Shown one piece after another: positions 7,943 to 16,945 of a stretch of 47,020 bases of DNA. The translations under genes were made by a program, and so were the position numbers. Under the pieces are notes generated by a model. That model ran no database searches. It saw only the letters and a list, made by a program, of their open reading frames with translations, and was not told where the DNA came from. Origin of the DNA: an uncultured SAR116 cluster alpha proteobacterium. Its GTDB lineage: Bacteria; Pseudomonadota; Alphaproteobacteria; Puniceispirillales; Marisalimonadaceae. The DNA is taken from positions 1 to 47,020 of the forward strand of contig CABYED010000015.1 of assembly GCA_902517815.1 (NCBI GenBank), written 5' to 3'. Positions within the stretch are counted from its first letter, which is position 1, and the number at the start of each line of letters is the position of its first letter.

Positions 7943-9601
7943 TTAGTTTGTTTGCAGTTGAGAAATAGTTGTTGTGCTAGTGTTCAATTCAAGGCTCATT
8001 TTAAATTCAATTAATGATGGGCCATCTACTTTCATTGCACTTTTTATTGTTGGTAGTATTTCTTCAGTATTATGTATTGTAAAGCATTTTAAACCAAAAC
8101 TTTCACCATACTTAGCAAAGTCTGGATTAACTAGTTTTGTTGCATAATGATCTCTAGTCGGGAAGTGAACTTCTTGATGATATCGTATTGTACCATAATG
8201 ATTATTATTAGCTACTATTACTCTTATTTTTGCCTTATGAGCAACTGCTGTAGCAAGCTCAGAACCAGTCATCAAAGCCCCACCATCTCCAACAATTGAA
8301 AAAACTTGTTTATCTGGAAACCTAATTGCAGCCGCAATACCCGCAGGAATTCCCATACCCATAGCACCAATTTCTGAGCCTATTAATTTCATTGTAGATT
8401 TAAACGGAAATCTATGATGCATCCAACTTGTAAAATTTCCAGCATCATTTGTAATTATTGAGTTTTCTGGTGCAATTTCACCTAACCCATCAATCAAATG
8501 AGCAAAATCTAGTCCATCATTTGCATTTCTTGGAGTAGCAGTTGCAACATTATTCAAATAACGATAATGACAAAGTTTGACCCATTCATTTCTTTCATTA
8601 TTTGTACTTTTGTTTACAAAGTTTGATAGTTGTTCTAAAAAATTTTCACTATCAGCAACTATACCCATATCAGTTCGAAAAATTTTACCTATTGTATTTG
8701 GATCAGGTATTACATGAATAAACATTTGTTTTGATGATGGAAATTTATAGGCCATATTTGGCACCCCATTAAACCTGTGTCCAACAACCAGAACTAAGTC
8801 TGCTTCTAATGCATTTTTTCTTATAGGTTCTGGGGGTCTTAAACCTAATTCTCCTGCATAGTGTAAGTTATTATTGGAAATAATATCTTGATGCTCATAA
8901 GTACATAAAACTGGTAAATTATGTGATTTTGCAACTTTTTCTACAAGTTTTCTAGATCTAGTTGATATATGTACTTGTCCACCAACAACAAGAACTGGCT
9001 TTTTTGCATTTGATAATAAGTTAGATACTTCTTTTACCTTTTCAGGGAAAGCTAAGGGTGGGTTTATTTTAATACGCTTTACATCTTCAGATTCAATTTT
9101 AGATTCTAAAACATCTGTTGGTATGGCTATAACTACAGGGCCTGGTATACCACTTTCAGCAATGTGAAATGCTCTTGCAGTAACGTTGGCTATCTCACTT
9201 GGTGTATTGATTTGTTCTACGTGTTTTGCCATATCAGAAAACGTTTTGGTGAAATCCATTTCTTGTAAATGCATTTTGCCAGTACTAATACGATTGACTT
9301 GCCCAATAAACAAAACCATGGGCACCCCGCCTTGATGCGCAGAGTGAACTGAAATTGAAGCGTTTGTTGCTCCTGGGCCTCTGCTTACAAAAGCTACACC
9401 AGCTTTACCTGTACACTTTGCATCTGCGACAGCCATAAAGCCAGCACCTCCTTCATGCCTACAAGTAACAACTTCAATTCCAGGTGAATATAATAATTCA
9501 TCCATAACGGACAGATATGACTCACCAGGAACACAAAAGAAACGATCAACACTATGATTTTTTAAAGTTTGTACAAAAACTGAAGCAGCTTTTTTTAACA
9601 T
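7943..9601 (-). CDS. Thiamine diphosphate-dependent enzyme, acetolactate synthase-like
   Basis: This is a three-domain ThDP enzyme of the acetolactate synthase / decarboxylase group (552 residues). The N-terminal PYR domain carries the activating glutamate in PGESYLS (Glu27), followed by GFMAVADA and SRGPGATN (73-80). The C-terminal PP domain has the Mg/ThDP motif, from GDGGALM (438-444) to NNNHYG (465-470). Glu27 argues against glyoxylate carboligase, which has a non-acidic residue there. It could be a carboligase or a 2-oxoacid or acyl-CoA decarboxylase. The ATG at 9601 follows a strong AAGGGAAG site, while an in-frame start 13 codons upstream would overlap the preceding SDR gene and has a poor site. 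It is co-transcribed with that SDR gene. Confidence 0.83.
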   Translation of the reverse strand: MLKKAASVFVQTLKNHSVDRFFCVPGESYLSVMDELLYSPGIEVVTCRHEGGAGFMAVADAKCTGKAGVAFVSRGPGATNASISVHSAHQGGVPMVLFIGQVNRISTGKMHLQEMDFTKTFSDMAKHVEQINTPSEIANVTARAFHIAESGIPGPVVIAIPTDVLESKIESEDVKRIKINPPLAFPEKVKEVSNLLSNAKKPVLVVGGQVHISTRSRKLVEKVAKSHNLPVLCTYEHQDIISNNNLHYAGELGLRPPEPIRKNALEADLVLVVGHRFNGVPNMAYKFPSSKQMFIHVIPDPNTIGKIFRTDMGIVADSENFLEQLSNFVNKSTNNERNEWVKLCHYRYLNNVATATPRNANDGLDFAHLIDGLGEIAPENSIITNDAGNFTSWMHHRFPFKSTMKLIGSEIGAMGMGIPAGIAAAIRFPDKQVFSIVGDGGALMTGSELATAVAHKAKIRVIVANNNHYGTIRYHQEVHFPTRDHYATKLVNPDFAKYGESFGLKCFTIHNTEEILPTIKSAMKVDGPSLIEFKMSLELNTSTTTISQLQTN

Positions 9602-9614
9602 TATACTTCCCTTA

Positions 9615-10385
9615 TTATATTGTTTGTTTTTTGCCACCATCTAAATTAATTTCTGTTCCTGTAAGGTGTCTAACTTTAGGATTACATAAGAAATAGGCTA
9701 GTTCAGCAACTTCTTCTGGAGTTGAAAATCTATCCAACCCTATATTTTTCAAAGCATTTTTTTCTGCATCAGCAAAACTTATACCTTCTCTTTTAGCATT
9801 ATTTTGTATGATAGTTATCAAACGATCAGTTGATGTCATGCCAGGATTTATAGAGTTTACATTTACTCCATCGACTAACCCTCTTTTAGACAAAGCTTTA
9901 GTAAAGTTTAGAAAAGCAGCATTTACAGCCCCACCAACCATAAAAAATGGATCAGGTGAATGGCTCATAGCTCCATTGATTGAAACAATCCATCCTTTGT
10001 TTTTAGACAAAGTAGGCCAAAACGCCTTTGATAATCTAACAGCACTATAAAATTTTAGAGCAAACCCATCTTCAAAATCTTCTATAGGTTGATTTAGAAA
10101 ATCTCCACTTTTAGTTGCTCCAGCAGAGAAAATTAATGTATCAAAATTTTCAAACTCTTTTTCAACAGACTTAATACCATTTTCACACCCTATTTTTGTT
10201 TTCAAATCAGCTGCGTGATAATATACATTAACATTATATTTGTTTTGTAATTCAAATTTGGTGCTTGCTAAATTTTCTTTGTTAGAGGCTATCAAATAAA
10301 TATCACATTTTTCTTTTGCAAAACGTTCAGCTATGGCTTTACCAATTCCTTTGCTGCCTCCGGTAATTATTACTCTCCGTTTCAT
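9615..10385 (-). CDS. SDR-fold protein lacking the usual catalytic Tyr and Lys
   Basis: This 256-residue protein has the short-chain dehydrogenase/reductase fold: TGGSKGIG cofactor motif at 8-15, an SAGA strand end at about 87-90 in place of NNAG, and a C-terminal NPGMT and LTGTEINLDGG as in classical SDRs. The catalytic segment is abnormal. Aligning GWIVSINGAM and FFMVGGAVNAAF with the usual NISS and YxxxK places Gly151 at the Tyr position and Asn155 at the Lys position, and no Ser in the triad position. It may bind NAD(P) without classical chemistry, or use other residues. It lies 13 nt before the ThDP enzyme gene, so the pair is probably one operon. Confidence 0.8.
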   Translation of the reverse strand: MKRRVIITGGSKGIGKAIAERFAKEKCDIYLIASNKENLASTKFELQNKYNVNVYYHAADLKTKIGCENGIKSVEKEFENFDTLIFSAGATKSGDFLNQPIEDFEDGFALKFYSAVRLSKAFWPTLSKNKGWIVSINGAMSHSPDPFFMVGGAVNAAFLNFTKALSKRGLVDGVNVNSINPGMTSTDRLITIIQNNAKREGISFADAEKNALKNIGLDRFSTPEEVAELAYFLCNPKVRHLTGTEINLDGGKKQTI

Positions 10386-10454
10386 ATTTTCTATTATTTC
10401 TCCAATAAAATAATTATCAACTTATTAATTATTCTAAAAGTGTATATTAATTTT

Positions 10455-10483
10455 TTGATTAAGACACTTAGATTTTGTATAAA
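10455..10483 (+). promoter_or_regulatory. Candidate sigma-70 promoter for the helicase operon
   Basis: TTGATT (10455-10460), a 17-nt spacer, then TATAAA (10478-10483), followed by more A/T. The boxes match four and five of the six consensus positions at ideal spacing, and lie about 50 nt before the helicase ATG. The shared gap with the divergent SDR gene is 148 nt. In such AT-rich DNA chance matches are common. Confidence 0.45.
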
Positions 10484-10533
10484 ATAATATTATTGAATTA
10501 TCATTAAAGAATTAATAAAACAAAGCCATTCAT

Positions 10534-13233
10534 ATGAATTTAAGCTCAAAAAAAGAATCAAATTTTTGGCATAGATCAATAAATGAAAATATTAAAGTTA
10601 AGGCTCTTTTAGGCCCTACAAACACAGGCAAAACATATTACGCCATGGAGAGGATGCTTTCTCATAGTTCTGGTATAATCGGATTTCCTCTCAGATTATT
10701 AGCTCGAGAAAATTATGATAAAGCAGTGTCAGAAGTTGGAAAATCTAAAGTTGCTCTTGTAACTGGTGAAGAAAAAATTATTCCTCCAAATGCAAAATAT
10801 TTTTGTTGTACTGTAGAGTCTATGCCATTAGAGAGATCGTTTTCTTTTGTCGCCATAGATGAAATACAATTATCAGCCGACCCTGATAGAGGTCATATTT
10901 TTACAGATAGAATTCTTAATACAAGGGGAACTGTAGAAACAGTTCTTCTTGGTGCTGAAACTATAAGACCATTATTACAAAAAATTTTACCAAATTGTTC
11001 AATAGAAATAAGACCAAGACTTTCTATTTTGAGTTATGTGGGTGTAAAAAAACTTACAAGGTTGAAACCTAGATCTGCTATTGTTGCGTTTTCCATACCA
11101 GAAGTCTACAAAATTGCTGAACTTATAAGAACAAAAAAAGGTGGAGCTGCAATTGTAATGGGAGCTTTATCACCTAGGACAAGAAATGCCCAAGTTGATC
11201 TTTATCAAAATGGTCAAGTTGACTATTTAATTGCAACAGATGCTATTGGTATGGGTTTAAACATGGACATTGACCATGTTGCTTTTGCATCTGATAAAAA
11301 ATTTGATGGGAAAATACCAAGATACCTCAATCCACCAGAAATTGCACAAATAGCTGGCAGGGCTGGAAGACATTCACGTAATGGGTCATTTGGAGTGGTT
11401 GAAGATAATCTGAAGTTTGATGAAGAAACAATTGAACAAATTGAGAATCATTCTTTTTTCCCTTTGAAAAATATTTGGTGGAGAAATTCAGAATTAAATT
11501 TTAGTTCATTAAAAGGATTAGTTGGATCATTGGAAGCCTATCCACCATTTAATTTTATGAGAAGAAAAGTTGGGGCATTAGATGCACTCTGTCTTAATCA
11601 TTTGACTGAAATAACTTCAATTAAAAATAAAATTAATAATAAGGAAGCACTAATTTTATTATGGGATGTTTGTCAAATTCCTGATTTTAGCAATACCTTA
11701 TCAGGTGTTCATTTTAGCTTGCTAGAAAAAACTTTTGAATTATTATTAGCTAATGGAAAACTAGATAATGAATGGATAAATTCTCAGCTAAACAGACTTA
11801 ACAGATTTGATGGAGAGATAGATACTCTATTGAATAGAATATCAAATATCAGAACTTGGACATTCATAACAAATAGACAACAATGGATAGATAACTCTGA
11901 ACATTGGCAAAATGAAGCGAAAATAATTGAAGATAAATTATCCGATGAGTTGCATAACAGATTAACTCAAAGATTTGTTGATAAGAGAATTGTGATTTTA
12001 AATAAAACTCTAAAAGAGCACAGTAATTTGGAAGCTTTAATTAAATTAGATGGCAAGGTCATTGTTGAAGGTGAAGAAGTTGGATTATTGAAAGGTTTTG
12101 AATTTATTCCTTCTCTTTCCCACGGTGAAAAAGCTGGCCCAATTTTATCTGCAGCAAGAAAAATTTTACCTAAAGAAATTAAAAGACGTGTTAGAGAGCT
12201 TTTAATGTCTGATAATGCGGCTTTTAAATTTGATGATGATGGTTTTATCTTATGGCAAAATAATAAGGTTGGAAAATTAACAAATGGTGAAACGTTATAT
12301 GCACCTAAAACTATTATTATTAACTCTGAATTTTTGTCTGACGAACAGATTAAACAAATAGAAACTAGAATAAATGAGGCGGTAGAGAAAAATATAGAAA
12401 ATATTTTGTCTGAGGCTATTAATTTAAAAAATCCTATTTTAAATATTCAACAGCAAAAAAAAGAAAGTGAAAAACAACAAAACATATTAGTCACTACAAA
12501 TGAAAACGATAGGGGATTTAGTGAAAGTCTCTCTGGGAAAGCTCTAGGAATTGCATATCAAGTTTATGAGGGTTTAGGTTCAGCGCAAATCAATAATTTA
12601 TCAATGTCCACAATTAATTTGTCAGAATTGGATAAAAGAAATTTAGCAAGATTAGGACTAAGATTAGGTGTTGAAACTATTTATTTACCTAATCTTTTAA
12701 AACCTGCTGCTATAAAATTAAGAGGTTTATTATGGTCTGTTCATAATAAAGATTTTCCAAAAGATGCTTTTCCACCTGATGGACGAGTAAGTGTAAAAAT
12801 TTTACCAAATATTAAGCACGAATTTTATAGAGCTCTTGGTTTTGTTCCTCATCGGAGTTTAGCTTTAAGAGCTGATATTGCTGAGAGATTATCAGCATTA
12901 ATAAGAACAGAAGCTAGAACTGGTCAATTTAGGATCAATGATGCTATGTTATCAATAGCAGGTGCAACAAAAATTCAAATGGAAGAAATTCTTTATGATT
13001 TGGGTTACTCAAAGTGTGGTGAAGAAACGTCAGATTCTGCTGATCAGGTACCAATTTTAATTTTTGAGAGAAAAAAGAAAGCGAAAAAACTTAAAGTCAC
13101 AAATTTTAATAAAAAAACTCCAAAAAATAATATTCGTAAAGATAAAAAACCTTCAAAAACACAAAATAAAAGAAAATCAGCAGATCCGTTGTCACCATTT
13201 GCTATTTTAAAATCTATAAAGATTAAAAAATGA
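10534..13233 (+). CDS. Suv3-like SF2 helicase (MgpS type)
   Basis: This is a superfamily 2 helicase of the Suv3-like group found in alphaproteobacteria, probably acting on RNA. It has 899 residues. Motif I GPTNTGKT lies at 27-34, motif II DEIQ at 109-112, and motif VI QIAGRAGR at 272-279 with IGMGLNMDIDHVAF just before it. The first 300 residues are the motor, followed by the Suv3-type helical region and a long C-terminal extension ending in a Lys/Asn-rich basic tail. In mitochondria Suv3 partners the RNA degradosome; a role in RNA turnover here is inference. Its TGA stop overlaps the ribosome binding site of the following S4 gene. Confidence 0.85.
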   Translation: MNLSSKKESNFWHRSINENIKVKALLGPTNTGKTYYAMERMLSHSSGIIGFPLRLLARENYDKAVSEVGKSKVALVTGEEKIIPPNAKYFCCTVESMPLERSFSFVAIDEIQLSADPDRGHIFTDRILNTRGTVETVLLGAETIRPLLQKILPNCSIEIRPRLSILSYVGVKKLTRLKPRSAIVAFSIPEVYKIAELIRTKKGGAAIVMGALSPRTRNAQVDLYQNGQVDYLIATDAIGMGLNMDIDHVAFASDKKFDGKIPRYLNPPEIAQIAGRAGRHSRNGSFGVVEDNLKFDEETIEQIENHSFFPLKNIWWRNSELNFSSLKGLVGSLEAYPPFNFMRRKVGALDALCLNHLTEITSIKNKINNKEALILLWDVCQIPDFSNTLSGVHFSLLEKTFELLLANGKLDNEWINSQLNRLNRFDGEIDTLLNRISNIRTWTFITNRQQWIDNSEHWQNEAKIIEDKLSDELHNRLTQRFVDKRIVILNKTLKEHSNLEALIKLDGKVIVEGEEVGLLKGFEFIPSLSHGEKAGPILSAARKILPKEIKRRVRELLMSDNAAFKFDDDGFILWQNNKVGKLTNGETLYAPKTIIINSEFLSDEQIKQIETRINEAVEKNIENILSEAINLKNPILNIQQQKKESEKQQNILVTTNENDRGFSESLSGKALGIAYQVYEGLGSAQINNLSMSTINLSELDKRNLARLGLRLGVETIYLPNLLKPAAIKLRGLLWSVHNKDFPKDAFPPDGRVSVKILPNIKHEFYRALGFVPHRSLALRADIAERLSALIRTEARTGQFRINDAMLSIAGATKIQMEEILYDLGYSKCGEETSDSADQVPILIFERKKKAKKLKVTNFNKKTPKNNIRKDKKPSKTQNKRKSADPLSPFAILKSIKIKK

Positions 13234-13246
13234 AAGGATATCTAAT

Positions 13247-13630
13247 ATTTTAGAAAAGAAGACTCTTAGGCTTGATATTTACTTATATTATATTCGGATA
13301 TTCAAAAGTAGAAGCATAGCAACAAAATTTGTATTAACTAATAGGTTGCGAATATCAGGGCAAGTTACACGGAAACCTCATAAAATGATTTCAATCGGTG
13401 ACGTGTTAACAATAATAGTTAACGATAATATAAAGGTATTGAAAGTTTTGGATATCCCTAATCGGAGAGGTCCATATTCAGAATCACTTAATTTCTATGA
13501 AGAAATTACCCCAATTGAAAGTATTTCAAAAAAGAAAAGTCTTAAGCCTGATATTAAGTTTGTAGAAAGAGTAGGTCGTCCAACAAAAAGAGAAAGGCGC
13601 CAAACAGATAGGTTGATGGGTAGAGATTAA
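13247..13630 (+). CDS. S4-domain RNA-binding protein, HSP15-like, with apparent AUU start
   Basis: This 127-residue protein resembles the heat-shock protein 15 family, which binds 50S subunits with stalled nascent chains. Its S4 domain begins [17 protein letters not shown] and runs through LTNRLRISG and [10 protein letters not shown]. After RRGP it ends in the family tail [16 protein letters not shown]. The first NTG codon in frame (TTG, 13346) would remove half of the S4 domain. Between the upstream in-frame stop (13217-13219) and 13346 there is no ATG, GTG, TTG or CTG. An ATT at 13247 lies 8 nt after AAAGGA (13233-13238) and gives the expected N-terminus, so I take AUU as the start. A sequencing error remains possible. 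Confidence 0.75.
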   Translation: MLEKKTLRLDIYLYYIRIFKSRSIATKFVLTNRLRISGQVTRKPHKMISIGDVLTIIVNDNIKVLKVLDIPNRRGPYSESLNFYEEITPIESISKKKSLKPDIKFVERVGRPTKRERRQTDRLMGRD

Positions 13631-13649
13631 AGATATACTCAATCTATGC

Positions 13650-13681
13650 TTGTATTCATGATTTTTGTAGTTTAAATACAA
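13650..13681. repeat. Inverted repeat before fdxA
   Basis: TTGTATT (13650-13656) and AATACAA (13675-13681) form a 7-bp inverted repeat with an 18-nt spacer, ending 17 nt before the fdxA ATG. It could be an operator or a weak terminator after the S4 gene. No regulator can be named. Confidence 0.25.
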
Positions 13682-13698
13682 ATAACTTTGAGAGTGAT

Positions 13699-14034
13699 AT
13701 GACTTATATAGTAAATGATAAATGTATAAACTGTAGACATACTGATTGTGTGGAAGTTTGCCCTGTAGATTGTTTTTATCTTGGTGAGAATACTATTGTT
13801 ATTCATCCAGACGAATGTATTGATTGTGGTGTTTGTGAACCAGAATGTCCTGTAGATGCTATTCAAGCTGATTCCGATCCTGGAGCTGATGAATGGTTAG
13901 AGTATAATAGAGAGATGTCAGAGATTTGGCCAAATATTACAATGAAAATTGATCCTTTACCAGACTATGAAAAATATACAGATGAAGAAGGTAAATTTCA
14001 AAAATACGGCTCAAAAAAACCTGGAACTATATAG
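13699..14034 (+). CDS. fdxA: Ferredoxin FdxA (7Fe-8S type)
   Basis: This soluble electron carrier binds one 3Fe-4S and one 4Fe-4S cluster. In 111 residues the cysteines stand at 9, 12, 17, 21, 25, 40, 43, 46 and 50, the same spacing as in Azotobacter ferredoxin I (offset by one), so both clusters should form. The C-terminal extension after residue 56 (SEIWPNI and PLPDYEKY) is typical of the FdxA family. A GAGAGTG site precedes the ATG. It stands in the usual alphaproteobacterial place between the S4 protein and carD. Confidence 0.94.
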   Translation: MTYIVNDKCINCRHTDCVEVCPVDCFYLGENTIVIHPDECIDCGVCEPECPVDAIQADSDPGADEWLEYNREMSEIWPNITMKIDPLPDYEKYTDEEGKFQKYGSKKPGTI

Positions 14035-14144
14035 TATTTCTAATATAATTATCTTATAGCTGGTATTTTATATGTTTTTATGATATAAATCCGTTTTTTT
14101 TAAATTTCTAAGTTAATTATTACATTACAATTATTTTAAAATAG

Positions 14145-14678
14145 GTGATTAAATTGTCAAAAGATCAAAACTTACTTAGCTCATTTATACCCGGTGATTT
14201 TGTTGTTTATCCAAGCCACGGTGTGGGTAAAATTATTGGAACAGAAAAGCGAAAAGTTGAAGATTTAGAACTTGAATTACTAGTGATAAGATTTGAACAT
14301 GAAAGAATGACTCTTAGAGTTCCATTATCTAAAGCAACTGAGTCTGGACTAAGAACATTATCTAGTAAGGTGCAGATGGAAGAGGCAATTGTTACTTTAA
14401 AAGGTAAAGCAAAAATAAAAAAGACAATGTGGTCACGACGTGCTCAAGAATATGAAACTAAAATTAATTCTGGAAGCTTAGTTTCTATTGCAGAAGTTGT
14501 TAGAGATTTGTATAGAAAAGATGATCAAGGCGAACAATCTTATTCTGAAAGACAAATGTATCAAGCTGCTTTAGAACGTTTGGCAAGTGAATTTGCAGCT
14601 GTTGATAATACTGATAAAGAAAGTGCTGTTGTAAAACTAGAAAAAATAATTGATGATAATGCTGAGAAAGCTGCTTAA
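14145..14678 (+). CDS. carD: CarD family transcription regulator (CdnL-type)
   Basis: CarD/CdnL binds the RNA polymerase beta subunit and stabilises the open complex, chiefly at rRNA and growth-linked promoters. The 177-residue protein starts with the RNAP-interaction domain (FIPGDFVVYPSHGVGKI, then a Tudor-like fold through residue about 70), followed by a helical DNA-binding domain with MWSRRAQEYETKI and LYRKDDQGEQSYSERQMYQ, conserved in the family. The start given is GTG at 14145. A TTG at 14154 follows AGGTGA by 5 nt and may be the true start, shortening the protein by three residues. Confidence 0.92.
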   Translation: MIKLSKDQNLLSSFIPGDFVVYPSHGVGKIIGTEKRKVEDLELELLVIRFEHERMTLRVPLSKATESGLRTLSSKVQMEEAIVTLKGKAKIKKTMWSRRAQEYETKINSGSLVSIAEVVRDLYRKDDQGEQSYSERQMYQAALERLASEFAAVDNTDKESAVVKLEKIIDDNAEKAA

Positions 14679-14705
14679 CAAATTTCTATTTAAAATTTTA
14701 AATAA

Positions 14706-15650
14706 ATGTTAAATTTAATTAATAAATCTAGCTTTCTTTTTGATTGCCTGCCATCATATGAAAATGGCCATTTAGACGTAGGTAATGGACATTCAATATA
14801 CTTCGAGCAATATGGGAATCCAAAAGGCATACCCATGTTGTTTTTGCATGGAGGTCCAGGAGCAGGTTTTTCAAACTCTCATAAAAGTTTTTTTGATCCA
14901 AAAGTTTTTAGGGTTGTTTTTTTTGATCAAAGAGGATCTGGTAAAAGTATACCGTATGCCGAAACAAATTTTAACAATACCCAACTTTTGATTGCAGATA
15001 TTGAAAATTTAAGAAAATCATTAAAAATAGATAAGTGGTATCTTTTTGGAGGATCATGGGGTAGCACTTTAGCGTTATTATATGGTATTGAATTTCCTAA
15101 CAGGTGTATTGGTTTTATTTTAAGAGGAATTTTTTTAGGTACTAAAATTGAGATAAATTGGTTCTTATATGATATTAAAAAATTTTTTCCAGAAGCTTAT
15201 AATAAATTTATATCGTCCGTACCGCAAAATAAGAGAAATAATATTCTCGAATGGTTCTATGATCAACTCCATAGTAACAACAGATCACAAAGTTTAAAAG
15301 CTGCTTCTGTATGGGCTGAATATGAAAATTCTTGTTCTTCTATTAATTATTCGCCACGACCAATTTCTGGGGAGCAAGCTCTTGCAATATCAAAAATAGA
15401 AACACATTATTTTATGAATGATTGTTTCATAGAAGATAACTATATTATTAAAAATCTACATAAAATTTCTAATATAAAATCCTTCATCGTACAGGGAAGG
15501 TATGACGTAATTTGCCCTCCATTCACGGCACTAAAACTTGCTGATTGTTGGAATAGTACAAAAATCGAAGTTGTAGATGATGCCGGACATTCGGGTTTTG
15601 AAACTAGTGTTAGTAAAAAATTAATAAATGCTCTTCAAATGATTAAGTAA
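14706..15650 (+). CDS. pip: Proline iminopeptidase (alpha/beta-hydrolase, peptidase family S33)
   Basis: This cytoplasmic enzyme releases N-terminal proline from peptides. The 314-residue protein shows the oxyanion-hole motif HGGPGAG (48-54), FFDQRGSGKS (72-81), nucleophile elbow GGSWGS with Ser117, an Asp in GRYDVICPP and a catalytic His in DDAGHSGFE near the C-terminus, so the triad is complete. It follows carD by 27 nt with little ribosome binding site. The family also contains other S33 hydrolases, so the exact substrate is inferred from overall motif likeness. Confidence 0.88.
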   Translation: MLNLINKSSFLFDCLPSYENGHLDVGNGHSIYFEQYGNPKGIPMLFLHGGPGAGFSNSHKSFFDPKVFRVVFFDQRGSGKSIPYAETNFNNTQLLIADIENLRKSLKIDKWYLFGGSWGSTLALLYGIEFPNRCIGFILRGIFLGTKIEINWFLYDIKKFFPEAYNKFISSVPQNKRNNILEWFYDQLHSNNRSQSLKAASVWAEYENSCSSINYSPRPISGEQALAISKIETHYFMNDCFIEDNYIIKNLHKISNIKSFIVQGRYDVICPPFTALKLADCWNSTKIEVVDDAGHSGFETSVSKKLINALQMIK

Positions 15651-15715
15651 ACTATTGATTAAATTTTTTTGAAAGGTTAACTTTTAAAAAAAACTTGAAA
15701 TGGTTCTAAATTGTT

Positions 15716-15964
15716 ATGAGTAATACTGAACTAGAAAAACTAACTTTTGAAGAGGCTATGCAGGAATTAGAAAAACTTGTAGATAGTCTTGATAAAGGAG
15801 ATGTTTCACTTGACGAAGCAATATCCGCATATGATAGAGGTTCACAATTAAAAGATTATTGTCAAAAAAAACTACATGATGCAAAAATGAAGGTTGAAAC
15901 TATACAGTCGTCAGATAATATTGATACTGTTCCAGAAAAGTTATCACCTTTTAAACCTGATTAG
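15716..15964 (+). CDS. xseB: Exodeoxyribonuclease VII small subunit
   Basis: XseB is the helical small subunit of exonuclease VII. Its 82 residues include the family core LTFEEAMQELEKLVDSLDKGDVSLDEAI (residues 9-36; key positions E13, E18, L19 and G28) and a second helix YDRGSQLKDYCQKKL. It sits immediately before ispA and dxs, a common gene order (xseB-ispA-dxs) across Proteobacteria, which supports the call. The large subunit xseA is not in this window. Confidence 0.94.
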   Translation: MSNTELEKLTFEEAMQELEKLVDSLDKGDVSLDEAISAYDRGSQLKDYCQKKLHDAKMKVETIQSSDNIDTVPEKLSPFKPD

Positions 15965-15993
15965 TTTATCATAAAATTACTTTGGATAATTTT

Positions 15994-16911
15994 ATGATTA
16001 AATTTAAAAATAAGCTTGAAAAAAATTCGCAAGAAATTGATAGGTTCTTAGATACTTATTTACCATCGGGTAATGGCTTAAATTCAAAACTTTTTGAAGC
16101 AATGAGATACTCTTCAATTAGTGGTGGAAAAAAAATAAGAGCTTATTTAGTTTTGGAGTCTGGTCGTTTTATTAGTGCTGTTAATAATAAAACTCTTTCT
16201 AAATCAAAATATAATGAATTAATTGCCGTTGGATCAGCTATCGAAGCAATTCATTCTTATTCATTAATTCATGACGATTTACCAGCTATGGACAATTCTC
16301 CTATTAGAAGAGGAAAGGCAGCTAACCATATAAAATTTGATCATCATACTGCTATATTAGCTGGAGATGGACTGCTAAGTTGGGCCTTCCAAATAATAGG
16401 AGATAGAAATTTTATTTCTAGTTCAGAAAAAAGATCTGAGATTTGTTTTATTTTAGCAAAAGCTATTGGTCCAAAAGGCATGGTTGGAGGCCAACAAGCA
16501 GATATGGATTATGCAAAGCACAAATCTATAGATTTAGGTCAGATAGAGTGGATTCAAAATCATAAAACAGGCGCATTAATATCTTGTTGTTCTCATGTGG
16601 CTTCAGTTTTATTAAACGCTAGTGATGAGCAAAAAAGCAATCTTATTAATTATGCTAATCATATTGGGCTAGCCTTTCAAATTGCAGATGATTTACTTGA
16701 TCTTGTCGGAAATGAGTTCTCAATGGGAAAGCCTATAAGACAAGATATTAAAAATGAAACACCTAATTTTGTAACGATTTTAGGTAAAGAAAAAGCTATA
16801 AAAAAAGCACTAGAGGAATCTAGCAAAGCCATAAATTTGATACAAAAATTTAAACAAGAATCAGAAAGTCTTGTATCTTTAGCTAAATATACTGTAAATA
16901 GAAATAAATAA
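15994..16911 (+). CDS. ispA: Polyprenyl diphosphate synthase (farnesyl/geranylgeranyl type)
   Basis: This condenses isopentenyl diphosphate with allylic diphosphates to make the prenyl precursor for quinones and undecaprenyl carriers. From the ATG at 15994 it has 305 residues. The first aspartate-rich motif is DDLPAMD (94-100), the second DDLLD (232-236). GGKKIRAYLVL and GMVGGQQADM are also conserved, and the C-terminus YTVNRNK matches IspA enzymes. A TTG four codons upstream is possible, but the ATG follows TTTGGA by 7 nt. It lies in one run with xseB, dxs and tlyA. Confidence 0.94.
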   Translation: MIKFKNKLEKNSQEIDRFLDTYLPSGNGLNSKLFEAMRYSSISGGKKIRAYLVLESGRFISAVNNKTLSKSKYNELIAVGSAIEAIHSYSLIHDDLPAMDNSPIRRGKAANHIKFDHHTAILAGDGLLSWAFQIIGDRNFISSSEKRSEICFILAKAIGPKGMVGGQQADMDYAKHKSIDLGQIEWIQNHKTGALISCCSHVASVLLNASDEQKSNLINYANHIGLAFQIADDLLDLVGNEFSMGKPIRQDIKNETPNFVTILGKEKAIKKALEESSKAINLIQKFKQESESLVSLAKYTVNRNK

Positions 16912-16945
16912 ATTTAAGTTTTTTGTTATAGGTTTAAGTAAATAA

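Noticed and set aside
7021-9601. Dehydrogenase plus ThDP enzyme as a tartronate semialdehyde (gcl/glxR) pathway
   Set aside because: The ThDP enzyme has the activating Glu in PGES, whereas glyoxylate carboligase lacks it; the pairing alone is not enough.
13230-13253. A 7-codon frame ATG...TAG at the helicase end as a start for the S4 protein by frameshift
   Set aside because: It is in another frame and would need a shift in the first codons; the AUU start with good spacing explains the protein start more simply.
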